DNA from: an uncultured Muribaculaceae bacterium
GTDB lineage: Bacteria > Bacteroidota > Bacteroidia > Bacteroidales > Muribaculaceae
NCBI GenBank assembly: GCA_910584365.1
Contig: CAJUAF010000018.1
Span: forward strand, 1-54,984
Direction: 5' to 3'
Length of the DNA stretch: 54,984 nucleotides
Below, in pieces: positions 8,533-17,832 of this stretch. The notes under the pieces were generated by a model. The model did no database searches. It worked only from the letters and a program-made list of their open reading frames with translations, and was not told the DNA's origin. The position numbers were made by a program, and so were the translations under genes. The stretch's first letter is position 1; the number at the start of each line of letters is the position of its first letter.

Positions 8533-8963
8533 GGTTGGAATTCACCTGGCTACGCGCTATCGCAAATGCAGATTCTCAGCGCGCAACCGCTCCGGTGTTT
8601 CGAGAGAGATGGTGAGTTCCGTGTGGATTATGGACGCTTTGTCGCCGGTCGATTCCCCCAACACACATACATATCATCATGAAAACTTAAGCATATTAGC
8701 CTTATTTGCTATCACTATGACTTACCTTGCGCCTCTCACCCTCGCAGGCCCGGGAGACGGAAGGAGCATCCGCCGGGAAGACAGACACTCTGGAGTTCAA
8801 AGAATCGAAAGTCAAAATTCAACAGAAGAAGCCTCACGGTTTCCTACTAAAAGGAAACGACCGGCTGACGCCGCAGGCCTCCAGAGAGAGACGGAGAGAG
8901 CGGAACGGAAACCCCGGAGAGAGCCCCGCTCCGGACTGCAACGAAAACATCGCGTTGCCAAAT
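8494..8963 (-). ncRNA. Candidate structured non-coding RNA, about 470 nt
   Basis: A stand-alone transcription unit on the minus strand: perfect promoter at 8970-9001 and strong terminator at 8494-8532. Between them I see many complementary segments read on the minus strand: GCAACG/CGTTGC near the 5' end; CCGGAG/CTCCGG; an 8-bp long-range helix CTCTGGAG/CTCCAGAG that encloses hairpins CGGC-GTCA-GCCG and GTTTCC/GGAAAC; CCCGG/CCGGG enclosing CGGA/TCCG; and CGCGCT/AGCGCG. No convincing reading frame spans it. It lacks the conserved RNase P and tmRNA signatures I looked for. Function unknown. Confidence 0.6.
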
Positions 8964-8969
8964 CCGCTA

Positions 8970-9001
8970 CAAAATTACTCATTCTTCCCTTTCCGTGCAA
9001 A
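8970..9001 (-). promoter_or_regulatory. Promoter of the 470-nt RNA candidate
   Basis: Minus strand TTTG (9001-8998), N20, TAATTTTG (8977-8970): exact match to the Bacteroidetes consensus. Predicted start about 8963. Confidence 0.75.
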
Positions 9002-9099
9002 CGTTTTGGGAAGATTGTTCATTGTGTTATAGACTTTTAGCATAAACCAGTGCAGTTTCATGAAAATTCACCAAAAATCAATTAACGGATATGAAAAAA

Positions 9100-9127
9100 G
9101 AACCCCGGCCTTCCCAGGTCAGGGTTC
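9100..9127 (-). terminator. Terminator of the large exported-protein gene
   Basis: GAACCC/GGGTTC arms with additional inner pairs, followed on the minus strand by CTTTTTTC. A second small hairpin (GCGGAG/CTCCGC, 9137-9157) lies between it and the stop codon. Confidence 0.75.
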
Positions 9128-9213
9128 CTTCCGTAAGCGGAGCTGTTTGTTCTCCGCGAACTATTCTTTACTTACATTACTAAAAAAATCTATCTTAAGT
9201 GGGGTAAATCGTG

Positions 9214-12156
9214 TCAGCGGATGACAACCTTGGTTACCTTATCGCCCTGGCGGCGCAGGTAGATTCCCGGTTCGGGTTCACCGTAAACGCGCACTCCGGC
9301 GATAGTATAGTATTCTGCATCCCCTTCGGCAGCGTCAACGGCAACGTTCTCCACACCGGCGACAACATCGGAAGCCTTTATATCGTATTTCACCGATGCC
9401 GGCCGGCTGAAGAGGCTGAGGGCGAGTTTGCTCATATCCGTGTCGGCGGGAAGTTCAGTGGTCTCTACCGTAACATCGGCGGCATCCGAAGCGCGGCTTG
9501 AGATATTGGCCGGAGTCTCGGTCTCGACAGTAAAGACAGGGTTGGGGGCATACAGGAAGGGATAGATGGCCATGGCCTTTCCGGTAACGGTAACGTTTTT
9601 CAGGTTATGGTAATCCATCTCATCGGTGTAGGACGACAGGTAGACAGGAACGTTGGTATCGCTGTCGATGATTTTCGCGGACCAGTTGTTGTCTTCGGTG
9701 TAATTGCTGAAATCGTTGTCTTCCGAGAGTTCCAGGGGAGCCCATCCTGTAAGACAGGGAATATTCTTGAAGGCTTCTTTCAGGGGATGACCTTCGTGGA
9801 TGAGCTGCATACGGCGGGAGGTATCCGCGTCGGGAAGATCGAAGTCCATTACGAGGTCACCGTAGACATGATAGTTCGTGGTACATCCGAAGCTCATTTT
9901 CTCAATGAAAATACCGAAGGGTTCGTCAATAGAGGGGCGTGTATAATAAGCTTTTTCAATAGTGGCAGCCGGCGCTCCCATATTGGCGGGTACGGACACC
10001 GTGGCCTGTCCGCGTCGGGAATGGAAAGTCAGGCCTGTACCCTTGCGTCCCACACGGTAAACGGTTCCGTTGTCGAGTTTCTTTTCCTGACGTTCGCTGT
10101 CGGTGTATTTCGCACGCATTTCGATGTCATCCTCCGTACCGATGGGAAGATATTCCAGTTTGATGGAACCGGGTTTGCCCTGATAGGAGATGACCTGGTT
10201 GCCGTTCATGTTGACGGTATAGTCGATATTATATCCGGCGTTTTCGATGTCAAGACCTTTTGATCCGGTAATCTTTACGGTACCGGAGCAGGTGTTGACC
10301 TTGTCCATCGGGATGTGGCGGTTATAGGAAGCAAGATGCAGGTGTTCGGAATGATGGTGGAGCGCTTTGGCCTGATCGAGATTCATGGTTGTCTTTTTGA
10401 TGACCGGATCAAGAATCTCTACCGAGGGGTTGGGGTCGAAGTCGGTCAGGGTCACCGTTCGACATTCGTTGTGGGTGTCGATTACGATGTAATAAGTCCC
10501 TTCGGGAAGTTTCGTACCGTCCACAGTCCAGTTGTACTGATTGAAGTTGTTGTACTTTACGGAAGAATTCACACCGAAAATCGTACAGTTGATGCTTTGT
10601 TTCGGAATGACATCCTGGCCATCCTTGATTTCGGGAGTAAAGGAATCCTGGGGGTAAACGAACTGCTGGTCAAGACCGACCAGACCGAGGTCATAAGTGG
10701 CCCAGTCGCGGGCATCGCTTGTCTTGCCGGGTGTGGCGCCATCATGGAATTTCTTTACATTGACCCATGAAATCTTGAAGAACGTATTTTCGTGGGCGTT
10801 GGTAACCTCGACTGGAATATAGAAACAGCTTCCGTCGAGATTATTATAGATTTTCGGGGAGACGGGAGTCCACCATTTACCGTCGTTATGGTCGGCGTCA
10901 TGGAAGATGGCTCCTTCTCCGACAAGGTAAGCTGTCGGACGTCCCTTCGCGTCTTCCTGGCGGAAGTTTTCCCAGCTGAGATAAGTCTGTACGGCATACT
11001 GCAGTTTGTTGTTGTTAACCTGGCGGTCGGCGGTAGCATAAATGAATTCCGTCCAGCGGGCGTTATTGAACGTCTCGGAGTTGGAGGCCCGGAAAGTGCT
11101 GTAATCGTTAGAGTCTTTCTTCTTGAAAGAGAATTCCACGTTTGTGCCCTCGGCGATTTCCTGCGAAGTCAGCTTATACCGGTAAATCATGTATTTATCG
11201 CTGATGAGTTCCATCCGGTGGGCTTCATCCCTGTTATGACCGCCGATAAACTGATCGCTGCTGTTGAGGATATTACAGTAGGCAATTCCGTTCTTTCCGT
11301 CCTGAGCCTCATGTATCATGTCCTCTTTGAAGTGCATATAGAGATATACATCTCCGTCCTGCACGGGAACAAGCCCAGTCTCGGCGGATTTGCAGTTGTT
11401 GGTGTAATAGCCGTTGTTCACAAACTTTACGTCGTTGTCCATGTACTTTTTAGTGTCACTGCTTTGGCCATTATAGAACAGTATGTCGGTCGGGACATAC
11501 TCCCAGGTGAACGTAAGGGCGTAGATAGGATATAGGTTGCCGCTTCTGCGGATGAATTTTCCGGTAGCGGTCAAGTGGTTTACGTCGCTCCGGGTTCCCC
11601 ACGGAACAAGAGTTTTTTCGGAACTTCCGGACTTGTACATTACATGGGCATAGCATCCGTTGGCGGCTACGACGTTGTTCTGGTCGTAGAAGTAGACGGT
11701 GTACGTGGTCGGTTCAACAGGATTGTTTTCAAAATCGGTCTTGTTGCGGGCTGCTTCAATAGTGTAGGTGCCGTTGTCTTGTCTGATACGGTAATATACA
11801 TTACCACTCCAATCTGTCGGAGCTGATGTGTTCAGGGTGGAAGAGGCCATGGTGGCTGTCCGGATTGTTCCAGAACCGTTCCATGAACTTACGGCCAATG
11901 CGTTGTTCTTGAAATAGGTCCATCCTCCTTGGTCATTGTTCCTGGAGATTACAGTTGAGATCTGGAATTCCCCATCTGCTATGAATTGGTAGTAGCCGTC
12001 TTTCAATTCAATCTTGGGGGCTGTTGAACAGTTCCATGAGCCACCTTTAGGGTCGGCATCCCAATTCGGAGCTACTTTTTCCCCGACAAGATATAGGTCG
12101 GCGTGCGCTGCTAATGCCACAAGCCCTCCTATCATCAGGAGTAAGATTTTTTTCAT
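9214..12156 (-). CDS. Large exported protein with Bacteroidales C-terminal tail
   Basis: A 980-residue protein with a clear signal peptide (MKKILLLMIGGLVALAAHA, residues 1-19). The body is rich in Tyr, Trp, Asn and Thr with alternating beta-type segments, resembling the repeated carbohydrate-binding or starch-binding-like sandwiches of Bacteroidetes surface proteins; no catalytic motif was recognised. The end (YYTIAGVRVYGEPEPGIYLR, then a basic strand) is the common Bacteroidales C-terminal tail found on surface or secreted proteins. Likely located at the surface or released. Monocistronic, with its own -7 element at 12230-12237 and terminator at 9100-9127. Specific ligand unknown. Confidence 0.7.
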   Translation of the reverse strand: MKKILLLMIGGLVALAAHADLYLVGEKVAPNWDADPKGGSWNCSTAPKIELKDGYYQFIADGEFQISTVISRNNDQGGWTYFKNNALAVSSWNGSGTIRTATMASSTLNTSAPTDWSGNVYYRIRQDNGTYTIEAARNKTDFENNPVEPTTYTVYFYDQNNVVAANGCYAHVMYKSGSSEKTLVPWGTRSDVNHLTATGKFIRRSGNLYPIYALTFTWEYVPTDILFYNGQSSDTKKYMDNDVKFVNNGYYTNNCKSAETGLVPVQDGDVYLYMHFKEDMIHEAQDGKNGIAYCNILNSSDQFIGGHNRDEAHRMELISDKYMIYRYKLTSQEIAEGTNVEFSFKKKDSNDYSTFRASNSETFNNARWTEFIYATADRQVNNNKLQYAVQTYLSWENFRQEDAKGRPTAYLVGEGAIFHDADHNDGKWWTPVSPKIYNNLDGSCFYIPVEVTNAHENTFFKISWVNVKKFHDGATPGKTSDARDWATYDLGLVGLDQQFVYPQDSFTPEIKDGQDVIPKQSINCTIFGVNSSVKYNNFNQYNWTVDGTKLPEGTYYIVIDTHNECRTVTLTDFDPNPSVEILDPVIKKTTMNLDQAKALHHHSEHLHLASYNRHIPMDKVNTCSGTVKITGSKGLDIENAGYNIDYTVNMNGNQVISYQGKPGSIKLEYLPIGTEDDIEMRAKYTDSERQEKKLDNGTVYRVGRKGTGLTFHSRRGQATVSVPANMGAPAATIEKAYYTRPSIDEPFGIFIEKMSFGCTTNYHVYGDLVMDFDLPDADTSRRMQLIHEGHPLKEAFKNIPCLTGWAPLELSEDNDFSNYTEDNNWSAKIIDSDTNVPVYLSSYTDEMDYHNLKNVTVTGKAMAIYPFLYAPNPVFTVETETPANISSRASDAADVTVETTELPADTDMSKLALSLFSRPASVKYDIKASDVVAGVENVAVDAAEGDAEYYTIAGVRVYGEPEPGIYLRRQGDKVTKVVIR

Positions 12157-12229
12157 GATAGAAAAGTGAATTTAGTAAGATAATGAATAACTATAATATG
12201 CAATGGTTAGATTCCTCATTAAGGTGTGG

Positions 12230-12237
12230 CAAAGTTA
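12230..12237 (-). promoter_or_regulatory. Candidate -7 element for the exported-protein gene
   Basis: TAACTTTG on the minus strand, about 75 bases before the ATG at 12156. No exact TTTG was found at the expected distance, so this is a partial promoter match. Confidence 0.45.
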
Positions 12238-12334
12238 TGAAAAATTATTGTCAAGATTTACCCCCCCGGTTAAAAATTGTTAAATGAAGAAATTTTGTTG
12301 TGGAAATGCAGAAGAGAAAGACCTCAGAAAAAGA

Positions 12335-12352
12335 TGCGGGGAATCCGCCGCA
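12335..12352 (-). terminator. Probable terminator of the helicase-xseAB-kinase operon
   Basis: Short hairpin TGCGG/CCGCA followed on the minus strand by TCTTTTTCTG. The GC-rich block 12380-12450 between it and the kinase stop also has CCCGCG/CGCGGG and CCCCGC/GCGGGG pairs, so termination may involve a larger structure. Confidence 0.55.
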
Positions 12353-12460
12353 CGGAAAGAATTGTCAGCCCGCGGACCGACCACACGACCGACAGCGCGG
12401 GAGGAGCGCCCCGCCACCGGCGCCCGAGAGGGGAACCGGCGCGGGGGGTAATTGGTACGT

Positions 12461-13672
12461 TCAGGCGGGAAGGAGGGGGAGTTCGATTTTGAATTTGGTG
12501 CCCTTGGAGGGTTCGGACCAGGCGACTAAGATGCGGCCGCGGTGATATTGCTCGACGATGCGTTTGGCCAGGGCCAGGCCCAGGCCCCATCCCCGCTTTT
12601 TGGTGGTGTAGCCGGGATTGAAGACGGTTTTGTGGTTTTTGCGGGAGATGCCTTTGCCGGTGTCGGTAACGGTAACGCAGGCGCGGCCGTTTTCGGGAAA
12701 GGTGTCTACGGTTATCGAGCCGGAGCCTTCCATGGCGTCGACGGCGTTCTTGATAAGGTTCTCCATCACCCATTCGAACAGGGGTGCGCTCATCTCGGCC
12801 TCCAGTTCGTGGGGCCACAGGTTGACAGTCAGGGAGATGCGCGAGGAGATGCGAGTCTGCATATACGTGGCGGCGCGCAGCACTACCGCGTTGACGTTCT
12901 CGCGCTCCATGCTGGGCCGCGAACCTATTTTCGAGAAGCGGGAGGCTATCATCGAGAGGCGGTTGACATCTTTGTCCATCTCGGCGACCATCTCCTCGTC
13001 GGTACCGGTCGAGCGCAGCAGTTCGATCCAGGCCATCAGCGAGGAAATAGGGGTGCCGAGCTGATGGGCCGTCTCTTTCGACAGTCCCACCCATACTTTG
13101 TTCTGCTCGGCCTTGCGGGTGGAGTTGACGGCGAAGTAGACCACGGCGATAAACGCCAGCATCACAAGAATCTGCACGTAAGGATAATAGCTCAGACGCT
13201 TGAGCAGCTTGGAGTCGTCGTAGTAGAGATGCTGGAGATTGTCGGGGGTGATGATGATGTGGATTACGTTGGCGCGTTTCTCCAGGGCGGAAAGTTTCCC
13301 GCGCAGGTAAGCCTCGTTGGCGGGGGTAATCACCCAGGGCGCCGTTGAGTCGACCGATTCCGGGAGGTCAAAGTTGCGGTGCAGAAGGATGTTGCCGTCA
13401 TTATCGGTCAGAAGAACGGGAATCGTATGGTTCTGCTCGATTATGCTAAGGAGGAATTCCAGGTTTTCGGGATTGGATTCGGGCGCGTCGGGATTCTGGC
13501 CGATGTCGGCGATCTGCTTTGTGGCGTCGGCCCATATCTGCATACGCTCCCTCTCCTGGGCGGCCAGGTCGGCCACCAGGTTGTTGGAGACAAGCACAAA
13601 CACGATTACAACGGCGATGGAGACTACGAAAAACAAGGCGGTCCCGAACCGGCGCAGGTCGTAGATATTCAT
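12461..13672 (-). CDS. Orphan sensor histidine kinase
   Basis: A 403-residue kinase when started at MNIYDLRRFG; the longer frame upstream overlaps xseB and is not protein-like. There are two membrane helices (about 9-31 and 162-183) bounding a periplasmic sensor of about 130 residues. The H-box is variant (SKETAHQLGTPISSL, His in HQLGTP), followed by an N-box NLIKNAVDAM, G1 DTGKGI and G2 GWGLGLALAKRI. It should autophosphorylate and pass phosphate to a regulator, but no response regulator lies next to it. The start overlaps the xseB stop by one base (TAATG), so it is translated as the last gene of the operon. Confidence 0.88.
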   Translation of the reverse strand: MNIYDLRRFGTALFFVVSIAVVIVFVLVSNNLVADLAAQERERMQIWADATKQIADIGQNPDAPESNPENLEFLLSIIEQNHTIPVLLTDNDGNILLHRNFDLPESVDSTAPWVITPANEAYLRGKLSALEKRANVIHIIITPDNLQHLYYDDSKLLKRLSYYPYVQILVMLAFIAVVYFAVNSTRKAEQNKVWVGLSKETAHQLGTPISSLMAWIELLRSTGTDEEMVAEMDKDVNRLSMIASRFSKIGSRPSMERENVNAVVLRAATYMQTRISSRISLTVNLWPHELEAEMSAPLFEWVMENLIKNAVDAMEGSGSITVDTFPENGRACVTVTDTGKGISRKNHKTVFNPGYTTKKRGWGLGLALAKRIVEQYHRGRILVAWSEPSKGTKFKIELPLLPA

Positions 13673-13893
13673 TACTGTTGCTGCTGGAGGTCGGCGAGAA
13701 TCGTCTTGAGTTCCTGGTCGGTGGCCGTCAGGCGCGAACGACACTCGGCTATAAGCAGGGTCGCGCGGCGCGTCAGGGCAGCCAGGCGGTCGATGTCGCA
13801 CTGGTCGCTCTGCATCATTTTCAGTATTCCGTCCAGTTCGGCGAAAGCCTCGTTGTAGGTGAGGTCCTTGATATTTTTTTCCGGTTCAGACAT
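13672..13893 (-). CDS. xseB: Exodeoxyribonuclease VII small subunit
   Basis: A 73-residue helical protein (starts MSEPEKNIKDLTYNEAFAEL) with the XseB pattern of an N-terminal Y-x-E-A-x-x-x-L-D-x-I-L segment followed by a second helix. It binds the large subunit to form the nuclease that degrades single-stranded DNA to oligonucleotides. The start at 13893 is chosen because the upstream part of the longer frame is out-of-frame xseA. It lies 61 bases after xseA and overlaps the kinase gene by one base. Confidence 0.88.
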   Translation of the reverse strand: MSEPEKNIKDLTYNEAFAELDGILKMMQSDQCDIDRLAALTRRATLLIAECRSRLTATDQELKTILADLQQQQ

Positions 13894-13954
13894 GATTGGC
13901 GGTATGGGGATAAAAGTTGAGGAATTGTAAAACGTGAAATAAGGCGGGGAGAAA

Positions 13955-15265
13955 TCAGGGGGTATGGGCCAGGAAAGAGCCGTCCGAGAGAGTGATTTCA
14001 AGCAACGCCCCCGGCTGAACGTCGGCCACACTGCTGACGGCGTGTCCGTCGATGCGGGTAATGGAATAGCCGCGGGCCAGAGTGGCGGCGGGGGAAAGCA
14101 CCTCCAGGAGCTTTTCGGAGGCATCGAGTCTGTCGGCCCGGCGCCGGATAATCCCGGCACCGTAAGATTCGAGACTGGCGGCCGCCATGTCGAGCATCGC
14201 CCGGCGCGGCTGGATGCGGCTTGCCGAAATTCCTTCCAGGGAAAGGAGGGCGCGGCCGAGTCTCGTGCGGGAGCGCTCCACGGCCGCCGTAGCGGTCACC
14301 GGCAGGAGAGCCTCCGTCTGGGCCAGCTGCTCGCGGTTGCCGGCGATGCGTTCCGAGGCGTACTGCAGGATCCGGTTCCCGGCTGCAATCAGGGCGTTCC
14401 ATACATTAGTGGCCCTGGAAACAAGCCATTCGGCCACCGCCGTGGGGGTTTTCAGGCGCGTGTTCGCCACCCAGTCCAGGACGGTGACATCGCGCTCGTG
14501 GCCGATGCCGATGGCCACCGGCAGAGGGAACTGCGCCACGGCGGCGGCCAGGTCATAGTCCTCGTAAGCCTGGAGGTCGGAAGTAGCGCCGCCACCGCGG
14601 ATAATCACCACGCCGTCCCATCTGTCCTGCTCGGCGAAGACCGAGTGAAGGGCACTGATGATTGACTGCGGAGCGGAAGCGCCTTGCATCACGGCGGGGA
14701 AAAGGCGCGTCCGGAAGCGCAGACGCAGGGGATTATTATAAAGCTGGTTGATGAAGTCGCCGTAACCGGCGGCTCCCCGGGCTGAGATGACGGCGATGCG
14801 CTGGGCCACCGCCGGCCATTTCAGAGAACGATTGTCCTCCAGAATCCCCTCTTTCTCAAGACGCAGGAGTATCTCGCGCCGGCGCCGCAGGAGGTCCCCC
14901 ATCGTAAACTCCGGATTGACGTCGCCGATAACCAGCGACAGACCGAAGACGGGGTGCATCGACACCGACACTTTCACCATCACTTTCAGGCCCGATGTGA
15001 ACTCCTGGCCCGAGGCTGTGCGGAACTTGCGGCTCAGGGGGCCGAAGACATTGGCCCAGCAGCATCCGCGGAAGCGGGCCATCTGGCGCCCGGCATCATC
15101 CTTCTCCAGCAACTCCATATAGCAGTGGCCTCCGCGGACGGCTACGTCCTGGAGTTCGGCCACCACCCATACGTTCAGCGTGTCGGGCTGCTGGAGATGA
15201 CGGGCAATGCGTCCGGCCAGCTCCGAAAGGGGAATCGGGTTTGTCACCATGCGCTCCGGGGTCAT
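13955..15265 (-). CDS. xseA: Exodeoxyribonuclease VII large subunit
   Basis: A 436-residue protein with an N-terminal OB fold (about 10-110, LNVWVVAELQDVAVRGGHCY) and the catalytic domain signature segments VISARGAAGYGDFINQL, VVIIRGGGATSDLQAYEDYD and IGIGHERDVTVLDWVA. It cleaves single-stranded DNA from both ends together with XseB in DNA repair. Its start overlaps the stop of the upstream DUF3256-like gene by 4 bases. Length and domain order are normal for Bacteroidetes. Confidence 0.94.
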   Translation of the reverse strand: MTPERMVTNPIPLSELAGRIARHLQQPDTLNVWVVAELQDVAVRGGHCYMELLEKDDAGRQMARFRGCCWANVFGPLSRKFRTASGQEFTSGLKVMVKVSVSMHPVFGLSLVIGDVNPEFTMGDLLRRRREILLRLEKEGILEDNRSLKWPAVAQRIAVISARGAAGYGDFINQLYNNPLRLRFRTRLFPAVMQGASAPQSIISALHSVFAEQDRWDGVVIIRGGGATSDLQAYEDYDLAAAVAQFPLPVAIGIGHERDVTVLDWVANTRLKTPTAVAEWLVSRATNVWNALIAAGNRILQYASERIAGNREQLAQTEALLPVTATAAVERSRTRLGRALLSLEGISASRIQPRRAMLDMAAASLESYGAGIIRRRADRLDASEKLLEVLSPAATLARGYSITRIDGHAVSSVADVQPGALLEITLSDGSFLAHTP

Positions 15266-16017
15266 TTCTCCATTACAAGTTTCTTCCCGTTCCAGCGGAA
15301 CGTCAGCTTGTCCCTGAGCGAGGATTTGGCCACCCCGAGCATTTCTTCGGCGATGAACGACGGGAGATCATGGGTCAGCACGGCCCGTTTCTGGTCGGGG
15401 AAATATTCCAGCTTTGCGATAACGAAGGGGACGGCGTTCTCCACGTCTTTCCGGTTCCTGCGGGCTTCGGGGAGCATCCAGTCATCCAGCAGGGGGACCC
15501 GGAACAGGCCGGGAATCTCTTTCCAGGAGGTCGTATAGAACTTCACCGAGGAGTCCTCGGCGGGAGTCTTCAGCGTTGTCACCAGCATTATGACCGTTCC
15601 GGTCCCGGAATCGGAGGAGGGGAGGAGCGCCAGGGTGTATTCCGACGCCGGAGAGGTCTGGACCACGATTTTGTCGGGAGAGTCTTCGATGACCCTGCAG
15701 ACGCCGTTGACCAGGTTGCGGGAGGCTTTGTCGGAGCCGGCGTTGAAATAGTCGATCATATCCAGGCGCGTCATCCGGTCGATGGTCGGGAATACCGACA
15801 TCGGGGCACTGACGAAGCAGTCGGCTGCCGTCAGGACGGAATCTTCCGCTACGGAATCCGCCGGCATCGTCAGGCCGGGGATGACGGAGTCCACGCGTAC
15901 TTCCTCAGCGGGAACTTCTTCCTCGGGAGAAGTTGCCGGACGGGCAGACAGAGGCACCCCGAAGAATAGTCCGACGCCTATGGCGGCAATGAATTTTTTA
16001 CAGGTGCTGAACATCAT
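15262..16017 (-). CDS. DUF3256-like exported protein
   Basis: A 252-residue protein when started at MMFSTCKKFIAAIGVGLFFG; the longer frame overlaps the helicase gene out of frame. A signal peptide is visible (about 1-25), then a Glu/Val-rich linker, then a Bacteroidetes-specific domain starting about FPTIDRMTRLDMIDYFNAGS. This pattern matches the DUF3256 family, of unknown function and probably periplasmic. It begins 4 bases after the helicase stop and overlaps xseA by 4 bases, so it is co-translated in the operon. No enzymatic motif is evident. Confidence 0.72.
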   Translation of the reverse strand: MMFSTCKKFIAAIGVGLFFGVPLSARPATSPEEEVPAEEVRVDSVIPGLTMPADSVAEDSVLTAADCFVSAPMSVFPTIDRMTRLDMIDYFNAGSDKASRNLVNGVCRVIEDSPDKIVVQTSPASEYTLALLPSSDSGTGTVIMLVTTLKTPAEDSSVKFYTTSWKEIPGLFRVPLLDDWMLPEARRNRKDVENAVPFVIAKLEYFPDQKRAVLTHDLPSFIAEEMLGVAKSSLRDKLTFRWNGKKLVMEK

Positions 16018-16021
16018 GATT

Positions 16022-17767
16022 TTATTTTTTCCTGCGTCCTTTTTTCTTGAAAATGGCGTAGTTGTCTTCTTTTTCGCGGGCTTTTTCGCGGGAACGGCGG
16101 GTGGAGGCACGGGCATAGTCCTTGTCAGCTTCGGCGATTTCGCTGTAAAGGCGTTTACCCAGGAAGTCGGCGCCGTTGAGGGCGGCCACAATGCGTCGGG
16201 CGTCGGCCTTCTTCACATCGAACAGGGAGTAGGAGGGGAGCAGGTCTATTCGGCCTACGTCGACTCTCGGTCCCTGGATTGTCTTGTTGAGCAGTTCGAT
16301 GAGGTTTCCGGCGAAGAAGCCGTCTTTCTTTCCGGCGTTGATGTATATGCGCTCCATCCCTTTGGAGGCCGTGCGGCGATCTTTGTCCTCTTTCGAGCGG
16401 GGCTGGGCGTCGCGCTCTTTCTTTCCGCGGGAGGGCTTCTCGTCAATGAAGTCGATTTCGGGGGCGTCCTTGTAGTATTCAAGCAGACGGTGGAATTCCA
16501 GGGAGAGAATCCTCTTGATAAGGTCCTCGCCCGAGAGCCATCCGAGTTTTTTCAGGACCGGAGGGAGATATTTGTCAAGCTCGGCCTCGTCCACCTGTGC
16601 GCGTTCGATGCGGTCGGCGAGACTGAAAAGCTGCTTCTCGATGATATGTTCCGGGGTGGGGACTTCCTTGCGTTCGAAGGTCTTTCCGATGGTGCGCTCG
16701 ATTTCGCGCAGCCGCCCTTTCTCGCGGGAATGGATGATGGCGATGGAGACACCCGATTTGCCGGCGCGGCCGGTACGTCCCGAGCGGTGGGTATAGACTG
16801 CCGCGTCGTCGGGGAGGCCGTAGTTGATGACGTGGGTCAGGTCGTCGACGTCCAGGCCGCGGGCCGCCACGTCGGTAGCCACCAGCATCGTGATGACGCG
16901 GTCGCGGAATTTCTGCATCACAAGGTCGCGCTGCTGCTGGGAGAGGTCGCCGTGGAGGGCGTCGGCATTGTAGCCGTCCCGGATCAGATTCTCGGCCACT
17001 TCCTGGGTGTCGCGCCGGGTGCGGCAGAAGATGATGGCGTAGATGTTAGGGCTGTTGTCGGCGATACGTTTCAGAGCCAGGTATTTGTCGCGGGCGTTGA
17101 CCATATAATAAATATGGCGCACGTTGGCTGCCCCCTCGTTGCGGGTGCCGACGACGAATTCCTGGGGGTCCTTCATGTATTTCTGGGCGATGCGGGCGAT
17201 TTCTTTCGGCATCGTGGCCGAGAACATGAGCATTTTCCGGTCCTGGGGTACATGGTCGAGGATGTCGTTGATCGAGTCGAGGAAGCCCATGTTGAGCATT
17301 TCGTCGGCTTCGTCGAGGATTACGGTATGGACCTTTCCGAGGTTTACCACCCCGCGGTTGATCAGGTCGATGAGGCGGCCGGGAGTAGCCACTATCACCT
17401 GCGCGCCGGCCCGGAGGGCGCGAATCTGGCTCTCGATGCTGGACCCTCCGTAGACGGGAATCACCTTCACATCGGGCATATATTTGGAAAAGTCCGCCAG
17501 GTCCGATGCAATCTGGAGACACAGTTCGCGGGTGGGGGAGAGGATAAGAGCCTGAGGCTCGCTGACAGAGGCGTCGATACGCTGGAGTACCGGCAGACCG
17601 AAAGCGGCCGTCTTCCCGGTGCCTGTCTGGGCAAGGACGATGACATCGCCGTCGCGGGAAAGCAGATGGGGTATCACCCGTTCCTGGACCGGCATGGGAT
17701 TCTCGAACCCCAGTTCCTCAACAGCGCGTCGCAATGGTTCGCTGACGCCTAATTCTTCAAAAGTCAT
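16022..17767 (-). CDS. DEAD-box RNA helicase with C-terminal RNA-binding domain
   Basis: A 581-residue helicase started at MTFEELGVSEP (Q-motif region), rather than 18 codons earlier. Motifs in order: AQTGTGKT, PTRELC, TPGRL, DEAD, SAT, then C-terminal helicase motifs ARGLD and HRSGRTGR. After about residue 370 comes a linker, then a DbpA-type RNA-binding domain (about 460-535) and a basic tail ending KKKGRRKK. It resembles the CsdA/DeaD group, which remodels ribosomal or structured RNA, often in cold. First gene of the operon through xseAB to the histidine kinase. Confidence 0.94.
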   Translation of the reverse strand: MTFEELGVSEPLRRAVEELGFENPMPVQERVIPHLLSRDGDVIVLAQTGTGKTAAFGLPVLQRIDASVSEPQALILSPTRELCLQIASDLADFSKYMPDVKVIPVYGGSSIESQIRALRAGAQVIVATPGRLIDLINRGVVNLGKVHTVILDEADEMLNMGFLDSINDILDHVPQDRKMLMFSATMPKEIARIAQKYMKDPQEFVVGTRNEGAANVRHIYYMVNARDKYLALKRIADNSPNIYAIIFCRTRRDTQEVAENLIRDGYNADALHGDLSQQQRDLVMQKFRDRVITMLVATDVAARGLDVDDLTHVINYGLPDDAAVYTHRSGRTGRAGKSGVSIAIIHSREKGRLREIERTIGKTFERKEVPTPEHIIEKQLFSLADRIERAQVDEAELDKYLPPVLKKLGWLSGEDLIKRILSLEFHRLLEYYKDAPEIDFIDEKPSRGKKERDAQPRSKEDKDRRTASKGMERIYINAGKKDGFFAGNLIELLNKTIQGPRVDVGRIDLLPSYSLFDVKKADARRIVAALNGADFLGKRLYSEIAEADKDYARASTRRSREKAREKEDNYAIFKKKGRRKK

Positions 17768-17818
17768 AAAAAATCTGATTATATGTTCTCGGCGACCGGG
17801 CCGGACGCCAATCTTCTG

Positions 17819-17826
17819 CAAAGATA
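17819..17826 (-). promoter_or_regulatory. -7 element for the helicase operon
   Basis: TATCTTTG on the minus strand about 52 bases before the ATG. No exact -33 TTTG. It abuts the terminator of the upstream DJ-1 gene. Confidence 0.5.
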
Positions 17827-17832
17827 CAACAA

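Noticed and set aside
8812..9000. 62-residue minus-strand frame
   Set aside because: Begins upstream of the predicted transcript start and has no ribosome-binding region or family match.
8531..9040. 169-residue plus-strand frame over the RNA candidate
   Set aside because: No domain and an atypical Arg-rich composition; the promoter and terminator signals lie on the opposite strand.
12277..12545. Two short plus-strand frames in a GC-rich block
   Set aside because: Overlap terminator-like hairpins and the kinase 3' end; low-complexity Arg/Gly composition.
15782..17752. 656-residue plus-strand open frame
   Set aside because: Antisense shadow of the DEAD-box helicase.
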